Assembly (NCBI GenBank): GCA_963556145.1 | Contig: OY744467.1 | Span: 2,046,001-2,110,000 of the forward strand | Length of the DNA: 64,000 nucleotides | Source of the DNA: Hygrocybe punicea | Taxonomy: Eukaryota > Basidiomycota > Agaricomycetes > Agaricales > Hygrophoraceae | Reading direction: 5' to 3' | Shown here: positions 45,361 through 56,642 of the stretch, piece after piece | How positions within the stretch are numbered: the stretch's first letter is position 1 | Layout: the number at the start of each line of letters is the position of its first letter | The notes under the pieces: generated by a model | What the model was told of the DNA's origin: nothing | The model's database searches: none | Seen by the model: only the letters and a program-made list of their open reading frames with translations | Made by a program: the position numbers and the translations under genes

Positions 45361-46660
45361 TAGATAAAGTAGATGTTACATTTTTCAACTCCACAACTCT
45401 GATTCCAACTCTGTTATCCACCATGATGATTCCGCATTACCACACCTTCCTTTTTTCATTTCCTTTTGCCTTTTGCCTTCTTTTGGACATTGTTGTTTAT
45501 TCTTGTTCTTGTTCTTGTTTTTTTTATATCTATTCTTCTAGAACAATCCAGACCGACTATGGACATATCCTCACATCACCTCGCTGTACCCAAATAGTCC
45601 CCTTGCCAATGGATGTCACTCTCATTGTCCTCATTGTATGACATACTGTCTTTCCAAACCGATACACAATGGATATCCTCATCAAACAGTTCATAACTGT
45701 GATGATCATTGGTGCCATAGCAATCACCTTCCTGATTGGTTTCTACATCATCATGATTTGCCTCTGGAAAAGGCAACCTTCCTTCATTGATGAAACCAAA
45801 ATCCACCTTGACAGTATACCAACATATAATTGACAATTTTCATTCCTAGATATACGGTTTCCACTTTCATATCCCATGCCTACAATTATCCTCCCTGACT
45901 ATTGATGACATTCCTCACCTGCATGCATACTCTGAACAATCCTCGATCACAAGACATTTCACTGTTCCCTCCAGTCCAACCATCGCCGAAGCACACACCA
46001 TCAGACTTTGACCACAGGCCATACAACTTCCTAATACAGTGAACCAACCCCTATTGTACATGTCATCGCTTCAATGCAGTACCCGACAACTTGTTCCCAC
46101 AGCTTGTCACCTGTGCCATGACTCGAAACCTGGACCCACATTCCTTTCTCCTTTTCCATCTGTGACCTTGATTACTCCTACATTCATTTATAACAATACT
46201 CTTTCTTGGACGAATACTAACATCCAGTGGACCTCATTGTTCTACACACAGGACAAGACATTGCCCCTTGATAAGTCATCAACACAGACATCATCATCCA
46301 GCACAGCATATGCTGTTCACATGTCTGACCTCAACTATCCCAGTCCTAGTTGGTTTTTCCCCAGCACATTCCTTTGTTTTCTTTCATACTGACTTCACTG
46401 CTACATCCACACTACCATAAGACACTCCCTTCACCAATCCCACACTGGAAAATGCCTCTCTCCAACCTGACCATGCGATGCTGTTGCCAGACTACCTACT
46501 TGCCCATTACAGCAAGTATAGACCCATGTACTCACGAGAACTTGGGTCATGTGACCTTAAACATTGACGCGAATCCGCGCAGATTCGACTCAACAACAAC
46601 ATCAATGAACGATAACAGCCCAACATCGGTAAGTAAATAGTTTATTTCATACTTTACTAA
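45361..46660. other. no gene supported
   Basis: 1.3 kb of T/C- and C/A-rich sequence. Short open frames on both strands lack family motifs. Confidence 0.4.
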
Positions 46661-46679
46661 CATTTTCTTACACAAAGAA

Positions 46680-46790
46680 GCCCCCCACGGCCCACGCCCA
46701 TGCCCATGCCCTCACCCACGCCTGCCCGCGCCCATGCCAAAACCACACCCATGCCAACACCATGCCCACGCCCACACCACGCCCACGATG
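46680..46790. repeat. CCCACGCCCATGCC-type short tandem repeat
   Basis: Imperfect tandem units of 6-12 bp; the long open frames on both strands across it are artefacts. Confidence 0.75.
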
Positions 46791-46904
46791 GAACCAGGGA
46801 ACGTAGCGAAAACGGGACACAGTGGGGAGTGGTGCGCCCACCCCTGCTGCTAAGATACGTCGCCTCATATTTTTTATTTTTCACTTATACTTACCCCCCA
46901 CAAC

Positions 46905-47483
46905 TCCATGATGCCCGTGAGCGTGGACGTGGCAGCAGCCCCATGGCAACCCCAGCAGCAGTGGCAGCAGCCATGGCTGCAATGAAAACGGCAGCGGCAA
47001 CAATGGCAGCAGCTACGGCAGCAGCAACAGCAGCATCAGCTATGGCGGCAGCAGCAGCAGCGCAGCTATGGCAGCAGCAACAGCAGCTATGGCAGCAGCA
47101 GCGTCGACAGCAGTGGCAGCAGCGACGGCGACAGCAGCAGCAGCAGTGATGCCGGCAAGGGCAGCAGTTGCAACAATGGCGCCGGCAGCGACGCAGCACC
47201 CACGGCAGCGGACAGTCCCCCCCTTCCTCCCCACCCCCCCAATTCCTCGCAACCCCAGGCCCATGTCAATTGACGTGGTGCTGCGGCTTGCGAGGAAATT
47301 TGAGGGTGGAGGAAGGTGGTTCGTGGTTCAAACTGCATCGGAACGCAGACTGGATCGCATGGAATGGTCCCATGCGGTTCCGGTTCCGGTTTAGCGGGGG
47401 GGCCAAACTGAACCAAGGGTCCGGTTTTTGGTTCAGCCAAAAAGGCCAGAAACCGGACCAAACCAGACTTCGGCAACACTACT
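46905..47483 (-). mobile_element. truncated TAGTGTTG-type TIR element
   Basis: The right end (minus strand) reads TAGTGTTGCCGAAGTCTGG from 47483, followed by about 188 bp of CCGGTTT-rich sequence, the CAATTG palindrome (47245-47295) and a CAGCAG-rich triplet tract. It matches 55053-55476 in inverted orientation. No opposite TIR was found to the left, so that end is lost. Confidence 0.8.
47245..47295. repeat. CAATTG-centred 51-bp palindrome, copy C
   Basis: Arms CCTCGCAA/TTGCGAGG around ATGTCAATTGACGT. Confidence 0.85.
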
Positions 47484-47831
47484 CTGCTGCCTCCCACACC
47501 TCACAAACATGTACGGATGCATTTCACAAGGTTTTCAGGTGTTGATCATTGGTATGTTCACCTTCCTTTTTTCTTTTTCTTTTTCTGTATCTCCACGTAG
47601 CCTACCTATGTACATGTATGTGAAAAAAATGAAATATACCTACTTATATATGCACCTTCCGAGGCTCCTGTGAAAGGGCAGGTGGCCTGAACACCCTGTG
47701 AATGCTGCACACACATCAATTGACATGGCCAGGGCAGCAGGGAGAGGGGCAGACTCGTCCTCAGTTGCTCCTGCCCTGTCTGTCATCATTGGCGTCACCA
47801 GCTGTCATTGTCATTATGGTCCTTGTGTTCA

Positions 47832-47884
47832 CCTCGTGAATGCTGTGCATGTGTCAATTGACATGGCTGTACCCATTCATGAGG
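47832..47884. repeat. CAATTG-centred 53-bp palindrome, copy E
   Basis: Arms CCTCGTGAAT/ATTCATGAGG around ATGTGTCAATTGACAT. A decayed sixth copy (CACATCAATTGACATG) lies at about 47692-47745. Neither has recognisable TIRs nearby. Confidence 0.75.
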
Positions 47885-48097
47885 TGGTGGTTGGCTTGGG
47901 GAGGCAGTGGGGCAGGGCTACAGGGAGAGGGGTGGGGACTTCTCGTCTTTTTTCCCCCTCACTGTTGCCCTTGCCCAACCAACCCTGGGTTGCTTTCCCA
48001 TTGATGTCGATGTCACCATCATTGTTGCCTGCCCAGTCATAGTCGTGGTTGCTGTTAGTACAAGTTGGATGGTGATGGACTGGGCACTCACCTGTCA

Positions 48098-48472
48098 TCA
48101 CACTGGATGCAAGCCATAGTATTTCTACTCAAAATATCTTGAACTTATCTTGAAATTAATCCATGTTACTTTAAAACATCATTGTAAGAAAACATTTTGA
48201 ATAATTTCTGTTCATTTTAAAAGAACTCATCATAAAAATATCTTGAGTGTTATCTTAAAAGAAATACCAATTCATAGTCTTTGAACGTCTTTTCTGTTCT
48301 CATAATTTTTATCACATCTGTATTGTACCTTTTTCAGAAATATACAAAAAATATGATCTGTATATCTTAATGTTTTCTGCAAATGACACATTAAAATAAT
48401 ATGGATTAATTTCAAAACAATTTCATAATATTTTTATTAGAAATATTATGGCTTGCATCCTGTGTCATGCTG
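48098..48472. mobile_element. 375-bp AT-rich foldback MITE
   Basis: Ends are inverted: GGATGCAAGCCATAGTATTT on the left, GGATGCAAGCCATAATATTT on the right minus strand, and the inverted similarity extends about 75 bp (to ...TTGAAATTAATCCAT). Interior is AT-rich without genes. The target duplication is not clear. Confidence 0.8.
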
Positions 48473-48715
48473 GAGGGTGCATGGGCAGCCTGGTGAGGCA
48501 CAGGTGCACCACCAACACACAAGAACGGCATGTAGAGTTTCAAAATGAGCCGTCATGGTCATTTTTATCATGATAGCAGTTGTTGGTGTTGGTGTCATTG
48601 TCCAAGGTGACATCATGTCTTCGCTGGCATTCTCCACTGTGTGCATGGTATACCTGAGCTTGTTCGCATGTGCACCATTTCACCCTTTGGACTAGTTGGG
48701 TGAGTCTATCCACAA

Positions 48716-48916
48716 TAGTGTTGCCTAAACTCAGCTGGTCAGAAAAAGCTGATCCCAGTCCTGATTTTTCAGTCCACAACCAGCTTTCTCACTGACTGAT
48801 ATTTGGTAGCTACAGACCATAGTTACCAAATATCAGTCAGTGAGAAAGCTGGTTGTGCACTGAAAAATCAGAACCGGGATCAGCTTTTTCTGACCAGCTG
48901 AGTTTAGGCAAAACTA
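48716..48916. mobile_element. 201-bp palindromic hAT-type MITE
   Basis: Almost a single hairpin: arms of about 95 bp starting TAGTGTTGCCTAAACTCAGC / TAGTTTTGCCTAAACTCAGC, flanked by a perfect 8-bp duplication ATCCACAA (48708-48715, 48917-48924). A half copy (TAGTGTTGCTTAAACTTGGC) is at 53113. Confidence 0.92.
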
Positions 48917-48924
48917 ATCCACAA

Positions 48925-50490
48925 AGGCGATATGCAAAAAAATCAACAAAGGAACAAAGGTGGAGAGGGGAATAGAAAACAACTCACCAGAGGAAACAAC
49001 ACTGTTCCAACACCGTTGTTCACCACTCCCACTCCTGCTCCCACTCCATCCCCACCACCACCCCCACCACTACTCCTCCCAAGTAACAAAACAACACCTA
49101 TGTGACCAGATAATCCAGATCCAACAGCGCACTGGCCTCATGGATGGACAACGCCTTTGCAAACAATGCATACAAATACACAGGTGACAACTCTTTCTTT
49201 ATCCAATGTCACTGCTGCTGTTGTGATGGTGGCTGTGACTGTGGTTGTGACTGATCAGCAACATAGGGCGAATGCAGCAGCCATAGCGGCAAAGAAGCTG
49301 ATGGTTGATGGTGGTGGTGCCTGAACTTGGGTTGCAGCTGTGTTGTCATTGTGCATAGCTAGACAGATCTTTGTTAGTAAAAGTAAAGAAAAAAAAACTT
49401 ACCAGTGCAGCAGAGATGGGTGCTCGACCCTCCACTACATCTGGGACTGGCACGCGTGGCTTGTTGTCGCTGCTGGCACTGCTGTTGCCATCGTTGCCAC
49501 TGCTGCTGTTCCGTAACCATGGTCATTGGTCATTGCTGCTGCTGTCTGGGCCACTATTGCCTCGAGATCATTTGTGCTGTAATCCGAAGTAAGTTGGTAG
49601 TAAAAAGAAAAGAAATTCAAGAAAATATATAATGGGAGTGGGTCCACTGCTTCCATTGCTGCTTCATTCCTCAACCCTCTGCTGGTTGCCATTGGGGTGC
49701 TGTGGCCTTTGTTTGGGGTCAGCCGGCGTTGTCACAAGCTGGTGTGTGGTGAGATTGGTGGTGAGATTGGACCTTGACAGTGGTCATTAGGCAGTCTGCT
49801 ATTTATTTCCTTTTTTGGATGGCTAGCTGCAGTTTAGCCATTGCCACAATGGTCCGGTCCAGCTAACAACCCATATATGGGTTAGCCGTTGTTAGCCATA
49901 GCCGAGCCGAGCCAGACTGAGCCATGGCAACACTAGGCTGAACATGGAACCAAGACCTGAGGTCCAGTTCATGCCTGGCCTCAAACCTGGACCCAAACCA
50001 TGGTTCAGTTCTCATTGGTTCAGGTTCAAACCACGGTTCCGAACCAGACCTGTCCATCACTAGCCACAATGATAGATTCTGGATGAAAAAAGTTGGCTGG
50101 GCTGGACCTGAAAGACCAAGCCTAAATAAATTTAGGACTCAGAACTTGATCTGTCTCTATTTTCTCAAGCTAGACTCCTGTCCTTATCAAGGACATCACT
50201 CTCAAGCTCTCCTCAAGTAAGTTCTTCATTTTCTTCCCTCCTCACTCTTTATAGTTTCCTTTCTTGTTCTCCAGCTCAGTTGTCTTTACCCTCAACCTCA
50301 TTTTCTGTACACAGTTCCACAGCCATTTGACTTTTATAATAATTTGTCCTGGGCCCATGCTTCTGATTTCAGAGCTGGCCTTATTCCACTCCAGAAAGAC
50401 GGCTGTAGAAGGATCAATATCCTGGAAGGCCGTGGGAAAGCTAGCCTTTCGGGATTTCAAATTTCGCTGTTCACTTCAAGTTCTTCGTAC
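48925..50490. other. low-complexity and repeat remnants, no gene
   Basis: Contains GCTGCTGTTG-type triplet tracts (49450-49560) and, at 49850-50065, hAT-like subterminal sequence with tips ending GGCAACACTA (about 49935) and GTCCATCACTA (about 50065), both resembling inverted TAGTGTTG/TAGTGATG ends. No complete element could be bounded. Confidence 0.5.
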
Positions 50491-50493
50491 TTG

Positions 50494-51861
50494 ATGAGCG
50501 CGGATGCAACAGCAGTTCCGTTAACTTCGGATTCGTTTTGGAATCGACCACTACAGGATCCTGGTATTCTCGATGGATTTGAACTGTTCTGGTCAGAACA
50601 TCAGAGGTGGCTTGAAGAATGCGGTTATATGCTTCGCCCGCGTTATTTACCTGGCTGGGTGCCATCATGGCAGGAAAACAAGAAGGATTGGTTGGAATGT
50701 GAGGATGGGCAATATGGGCGTGTACGTTTGCCATTTTCTTCACGACTGACTATCTTCATCTACATTGCAGCCTGGCCAAATAATGGACGCTACACGTATA
50801 GCAGATGGCAAATTTGTCGTCTTGAAATGCACACAGTTATCAAGGCATCCATTTGAGGCTGAAATTGGTTCCTTCTTTTCAACACCACCTATTGCAACTA
50901 GTCATACAAACCACTGTGTGCCAATATACGAAGTTCTTCGGGTCCCGGGCGATGATGATACAGTACTGCTTGTCATGCCGCTACTACGCCCATATGACGA
51001 TCCCCGATTTGACACCTTTGGCGAAGTTGTGGAATTTTTCCGACAAATTTTTGAGGTACGACGGCTTAGTGGCTATTCCTGCAAACAGGACGATTATCTG
51101 AATACTCGCAAGGGATTGCAATTCATGCACAGACATCGCATTGCACATCGGTATGTCAATGTGTCTGGGTGAGACTAATATCTCTGAATGACTTGCGCTA
51201 GTGATTGCATGGATTTGAACATTATGATGGATGCAACTCCAATTTATCCAATACCATACCACCCCATCAAGCCCGATATGAGGCGCGACTTCAAGGGCAG
51301 GGCAAAATCTAAAACTCGCACTCAGCGGCCAGTAAAATACTATTTCACTGATTTTGGCATCTCCCGCCGATATGATCCAGATACCGTCCCTCTCGAGGAT
51401 CCTATCTGGGGTGGAGATAAGACTGTGCCCGAATTTCACAAATCAGACGATCCCTGTAACCCATTCCCCACCGACGTATACTACTTGGGAAATCTGATTA
51501 GGGAAGACTTTATCAAGGTGAGCAGGATGAACATGACTCACCAAATCAACTGCGTCAATCATTATATCTCTAGGGCTCAGAATTCTCCGCAGGAAAATAC
51601 GGCTTCGAATTTATGGAGCCTCTTGTAGCCGATATGGTTCAAGACGATCCCGCAAGTCGGCCTAATATGGACGAGGTTGTCGCTCGATTCGAGGTTATTC
51701 GTAAGGGCCTGAGCAGCTGGAAACTTCGATCTCGCGTCGTCAAGAGAGACGACGAAGCTGTGTTCGGGTTCTTTCGTACCATAGCTCACTGGACCAGACG
51801 AATTGGGTTTATTTTGAGACGCGTTCCTTTAATACCAACCCTTAACCATGTTCGTTTGTAG
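50494..51861 (+). CDS. protein kinase-like protein of a mushroom-specific family
   Basis: Five exons join in phase (50494-50721, 50771-51055, 51113-51150, 51202-51517, 51574-51861) to 384 residues. Kinase features: DATRIADGKFVVLK with the candidate ATP lysine (about residue 90), the catalytic loop HRIAHRDCMDLNIMMD (HRD-x4-N, built across the 51150/51202 junction), DFGIS (about residue 245), PEFHKSDDPCNPFPTDVYYL in place of the APE region, and DMVQDDPASRPNMDEVVARF late in the C-lobe. The N-terminus has CGYMLRPRYLPGWVPSW, characteristic of a short kinase family expanded in Agaricomycetes. The key residues are present, so it may be active; substrate unknown. Intact, so a host gene, or a recently functional multicopy one. 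Confidence 0.85.
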
Positions 51862-52420
51862 CATTTATTCGCTCTTGTGCTGACATGGCAATTTCTTACC
51901 TCTGGTTGTAATCAGGTGTAGATGTGTCTTGCTGTCTTGCGGTCTTGCATTTCCTGCTATGTATACCATAACCATAACATTTGGATGAACAATTTTATGA
52001 TACTATCATCACACATCGGACAGGCCCAGCTTTCGGGCACTTCGAATTTCTCGCTCGATTTTAACTCTAACTCAATCCACAGTAAACTTGATACAAGACA
52101 TATCATATTGTTTTTTTAGTAGTGGAGCCTGACATGCTTAGTCAGCAGGTCACATGAGGTTCAGGATGACTTAGTAGATCCAGAGTAGAGATAGGATAGG
52201 ATGGTCGAGACCAGACATATCCATAGTCATACCCACTCCACCTGGTGATGAGAGTTTGATTTGAACCCAATCCAAGCTTGCTTTCTCTAGTCCTCTTTCA
52301 CCTGATATTAAAGAGTTGTCATCTGCCATCAAATGCAAGTCTACAGCCAAAGTCCCATGAAACACAAGCCACAGCGAAAGTTCCCCCACACACGAGTTCT
52401 ACCCTACAAGAGTTTTCCCA
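51862..52420. other. intergenic, no gene supported
   Basis: Plain 3' flank of the kinase gene. Confidence 0.4.
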
Positions 52421-52960
52421 ATGCAACCCTACATGCGAGTTTCCCCCCCCACAAGCTGTCACCAAACACAAGTCACCAAGTCCCTACATGATAATTTTCC
52501 ACACATTACCCCAAGTTTTCTATGGACAAAATCATGTGAAAGCCCCAGAAATAGAGAGATGGCCCGCAAACAAGCAAAAACAGCCCCATGCACCAAATCT
52601 ATCGTGTCAACCACGACAAAATACACAACCGAATATAATCATGGCATGTGCATGGCTGCAATCAATGAATTTTATGCCATTGACGACAAATACACAGCGC
52701 TCAAAGGATTTTTCAATATTGCAATTGAACTAGGATGATGAGTGGCATATGAACAGCTATCTAAGAACAATACAGAAGCCAGAGCTCAACAAGGTGCCTA
52801 CAAAGCCAGCAAAAGAGAAGGATGCTTGATAGGGTACAAAAAAGGCTTCAAAGACAGTCAGATCTCAGGCTATGATGAAGGGTATTTCACTGGATATGAT
52901 GCCAGCTACATTGCTGACCAACAGCAGCCCAAACAACACCGCCTGCCAGTGTTGTTGTGT
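52421..52960 (+). pseudogene. broken open frame with Gly/Tyr repeats
   Basis: One frame is open from 52421 to 52738 (KYTTEYNHGMCMAAINEFYA), has two consecutive TGA codons, and continues with EARAQQGAYKASKREGCLIG, then SQISGYDEGYFTGYDASY. The continuity in frame suggests a decayed gene with YDEGY-type repeats. Family not recognised. Confidence 0.3.
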
Positions 52961-53112
52961 CAACACAGACAGATTCAATGCCAGAGATGGCACCCATCAC
53001 AACCCAGATGGAACCATGTACTGGCATCCCCATATCCATGCAAACAATGCTGCAAATATACACATCAACGGCCATACAAGCATTATTGGCCCTCACCTAT
53101 GCATTCCCAACT

Positions 53113-53150
53113 AGTGTTGCTTAAACTTGGCTGGTAAGAAAAAGCTGATC
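53113..53150 (+). mobile_element. half copy of the 201-bp MITE
   Basis: TAGTGTTGCTTAAACTTGGC followed by AAGAAAAAGCTGATCCCAGT matches the left arm of 48716-48916; the other arm is missing. Confidence 0.65.
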
Positions 53151-53399
53151 CCAGTGGAGTGGTTGTGCCTGACAGATCACGTGACCAGTCCCTTAGTCAG
53201 TAGCAGTTCCTGATGTAGTAGATAGCCATCCACCTTTCCCTTCGAGTCCCATGTGAGCCTCTGAGAGGTCCCTCGGGACTCTCCAACATGGTTATGAGAG
53301 TGTCTTTGACTCACTGATGCTTTCTTTTTTGCCTTTTTGTCTTTCTTGGCTGGTTTTTTTCATGAGACAACCTTTTTTCAGCCTCACCACCCACTGCTG

Positions 53400-54720
53400 T
53401 GCAACCGTGCATTTTCTCTTCACTCACAGCCGTACAACACTCAAATTACCCCCTGGTGCACATGTTCAACCAAATAGGGCCCCGTTGACCCAAAAAACAT
53501 GCCTGTGACCCTTCTCAGCACCCAAGCAGCAGGCCACATCACTTTTTTTGACCCCCCAAATTTCCACTTTCCTTAGACCCAGCCATGTCCAGACGACCCC
53601 CCGCAACTTCATTCGACATTCCGGAGCCCCGCGTTCCCCATCAGGATCACACATAGCCCGCTACTGCAACTTTTGGACAACCCAATGAAAATCACAGCGC
53701 CGCCATGTGGACCCTGTTTTTTTCATGCACCCTGGACCCAAAATGCATGCATTCAACTCCCCACACCCTCGGCTCATCTGCCAGAACCCCCCGTCACACC
53801 TCGTCATCTCAAATGAACCGCCCTGCACCCTTTGGTCACCCCATGGATCTGCCACGTCTCAATGGTTAGACCCCCCATTTCTTGTCACCCCCACCCCTAC
53901 ACGGACCCATTTGACTCCCCACACACTTGTTCCACTGACCAGGACCCCCTGTTCCCCTCCATTGTGCCAAATGAACCCCCACTGTTGTTTTCGGACACCC
54001 AAGCCACGTGCCACGTCACCATCGCGCAGCACCATTCTGCCAGCACAACTGGCCCCAGACCAACTCACCAAACTCGCAGCCCACCCCCAAGAGCACTCTG
54101 CATCTCGTTAACGCCCTGAACGATCCCCCACCACCATTTTTGGTCACACCACGGATCCTCCACGTCTTCCCCATTGGACCCCTGTTCTTTCGTGTACCCC
54201 AGCCCAAGAGGCATTCGTTTGAGCCCTGGACCCTCATCTGACTCCCTAGAGGCCCTCTGTTCACCGTCGTCACCCTGAACGAGCCATCCCTGGCATTTCA
54301 TACCCACCCAATGCCCAACACGTGCCATGCCATGTCAGCATTCTGCGACCCTGTTTCCCGTGGATCTCCACCCCAACCCATACCCATCTAACCCCCGGCA
54401 CACACATTCCACCAGCCAGAGGCCCCCTTTATGCTCTGTTGCCCAAAATGAGCCCACCCCGCCCTTCTTCAACCCAACAACCGTGCTACGTCACCACTGC
54501 ATGGCCCTGTCCTGCCAACGCATCTGGCCCCATGAGCCCTCATTCAGCTCCCTGCGGCCTTGTTCTCAACTGTGGCAACTGTCCTAGACCCTGTAGGAAC
54601 CCAAACAAGTCGCTCCAGCCCCCCACACGCCCGCGTTCAGTCACATACCACCCTGCCAGGGAACCCAACAACACCATGTACCCCATGCTGACTCAAACAA
54701 ACTGCCATGATCCCTTTGCA
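53400..54720. repeat. degenerate C-rich tandem repeat, strongly strand-asymmetric
   Basis: Diverged units of roughly 130-160 bp carry recurring motifs: GACCCCC, TTTGACTCCCCACAC, CAAATGAACCCCC, TTTTGGTCACACC and GCCACGTC. The plus strand is C-rich and G-poor throughout. Long frames on both strands here reflect composition, not genes. Confidence 0.6.
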
Positions 54721-55052
54721 TGATATGCCAACCCCTCTCATGTTGAGATACTGTGCCCTCATTAAGTACAATCCTATGCCCCACCAGTTATTATAGCTTT
54801 TATTATAGACTTGTTCCCCTGTTCCCCCATCTACTGGATATCACCTACACTCTACCTACAAGCTGTCACCACACTCTGTCCACACCTGTTCACCCAGTTT
54901 CCACCAACACCACTATGTTTTTGATCACCAACTTTTGCACTACACTGAGCACTTGCTGGACGATTCGAGCATTTTTGGATCTTGCGTTGTGAGCCCTAAC
55001 CCTTGTGAGGGAGGCATTTGGAGAGTTTGAGTTTGAGAGGAGTTCTATAGAG

Positions 55053-55476
55053 TAGTGTTGCCGAAGTCCGGTTTGGTCCGGTTTTCGGCCTTTTTGGCTG
55101 AACCAAAAACCGGACCCTTGGTTCGGTTCAACCCCCCCGCTGAACCAGAACCGGAACCGCATGGGACCGTTCCATGCGATCCAGTCTGCGTTCCGATGCG
55201 GTTTGAACCGCGAACCACCTTCCTCCACCCTCAAATTTCCTCGCAAGCTGCAGCACCACGTCAATTGACGTGGGCCTGGGGTTGCGAGGAGTTGGGGGGG
55301 TGGGGAGGAAGGGGGGGACCGTCCGCTGCCGTGGGTGCTGCGTCGGTGCTGGCGCTGTTGTTGCAACTGCTGCCGTAGCTGCTGTTGCCGTAGCTGCTGC
55401 CATTGCTGCTGCCATTGTTGCCGCTGCCATTTTCGTTGCAGCCGTTGCTGCTGCCACTGCTGCTGGGGTTGCCGTT
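55053..55476 (+). mobile_element. TAGTGTTG-type TIR element cut by the LTR element
   Basis: Starts TAGTGTTGCCGAAGTCCGG after CTATAGAG (55045-55052, the presumed 8-bp target copy), has the CCGGTTT-rich subterminal region, the CAATTG palindrome at 55239-55289 and a GTTGCTGCC-type tract, then ends abruptly at the LTR tip at 55477. The other half should lie beyond the right edge of the window. Confidence 0.8.
55239..55289. repeat. CAATTG-centred 51-bp palindrome, copy D
   Basis: Arms CCTCGCAA/TTGCGAGG, centre CACGTCAATTGACGTG; 186 bp from the TIR tip. Confidence 0.88.
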
Positions 55477-56282
55477 GTAGAGGGTCCTCGACCCTCTGAG
55501 GCCGTAACATTGATATCTAGCAAATCCACTCGAACCTGACGTCTCTAGCAATCTACGCTCGAACCCGATGCAACCCGATGCAACCTGATGCAACCCGATG
55601 CATACCGACTAGCACGGCTGCTCACGTACCTGGTCGGTCCATCTCCCAAACTCATGGAACTTCAAATATCAAAGATAGATCTCATCGGACTGGGATCCCG
55701 ACATCGGACTTGCCTTATTCGCGCCTAGCGTCTCCCTTATGGAGATACAGTAAAGTATATTACATCTTTTACGGTTTTTTATATCTTCCACCCATTTTCC
55801 CTGTCATGGTCGCCTCGCAACCCTCTTCCTACTTGTCCATTTTTATTCTCCTTTGTTTTCTCTCATCGGCCGAGGACTCTCGTCCGAAGCTAGGTACAGA
55901 AATTTGTAGTATAAAAATGGTGCCCAAGCGCCGTCTTATAATAAGAAAAACCAGTTCCCCCGTTTCCTCTCTCTGAGAATCAGCCTCTCAGTAAAATCCA
56001 TCGCACACACTACTTGTCGGATTCCTCGACGCTCTCCCCGTCGTTCTACCACCTTTATCTCTACGTCCCTCGTCACCCGACACCCGACCCGCCGTACCCG
56101 ACATCGTCGGCTTCATTGGCTTCGACTGGTCTCGATAGATTTCAGTAGTTTACTCGGTGGCTTCTTACCATTTATATCCTATCATCTTACTGAAGCTTGT
56201 TAGACTATTCCTAGTCACTTCTACGCTGACCCCCACAGGCTTAGGATTACTATTCCGCAGCCACCCCGACCTCGCCTTTACA
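55477..56282 (+). repeat. 5' LTR
   Basis: Starts TGTAGAGGGTCC (with a small hairpin AGAGGGTCCTCGACCCTCT) and ends CCTTTACA just before the primer site. Includes short CGATGCAACC repeats near 55570-55610. The 3' copy is not in the window, so the length (806 bp) rests on the tips and primer site only. Confidence 0.75.
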
Positions 56283-56284
56283 TC

Positions 56285-56301
56285 TGGAGCCCACCGCGAG
56301 G
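56285..56301 (+). other. tRNA primer-binding site
   Basis: TGGAGCCCACCGCGAGG, two bases after the LTR; it matches the site of the other LTR element except at one base (GCGAG/GTGAG). tRNA not assigned. Confidence 0.75.
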
Positions 56302-56642
56302 GATAGTCTAGCACCACCATAGCTTCCTCTTCCCGTATCCCTCCCTCTGACTGTTGTCTTCGAGATCTTCCTCGAAGAACTCTTCAACAAGAACTCTCTT
56401 TAGCTGCCTTCAACCCGACAATCGATGACGACTTCTTCCAGCTAGTACCCGACCACCTCGCTCGACATAACAATCTCCCGCTCGTCTCAGGGTCAAACAC
56501 CCCCCTATATCTTTCATCTTCATCTGACCGTCTCGAATCGGTCGATATACCGATAATTACCATAACAGCCGACTCATCCGATCTCAGTTCGACACCTGCA
56601 TCGCCTACGTCCCCGACTTCAACCTCGTTAGAACCCCCGTCC

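Noticed and set aside
46700..47264. Ala/Gln/Arg-rich frames on both strands
   Set aside because: Low-complexity CAGCAG and CCCACGCCC repeats inside a truncated TIR element.
49852..50065. A bounded hAT MITE flanked by GCCACAAT
   Set aside because: The right tip and an apparent duplication fit, but no TAGTGATG tip exists on the left, so the border is not supported.
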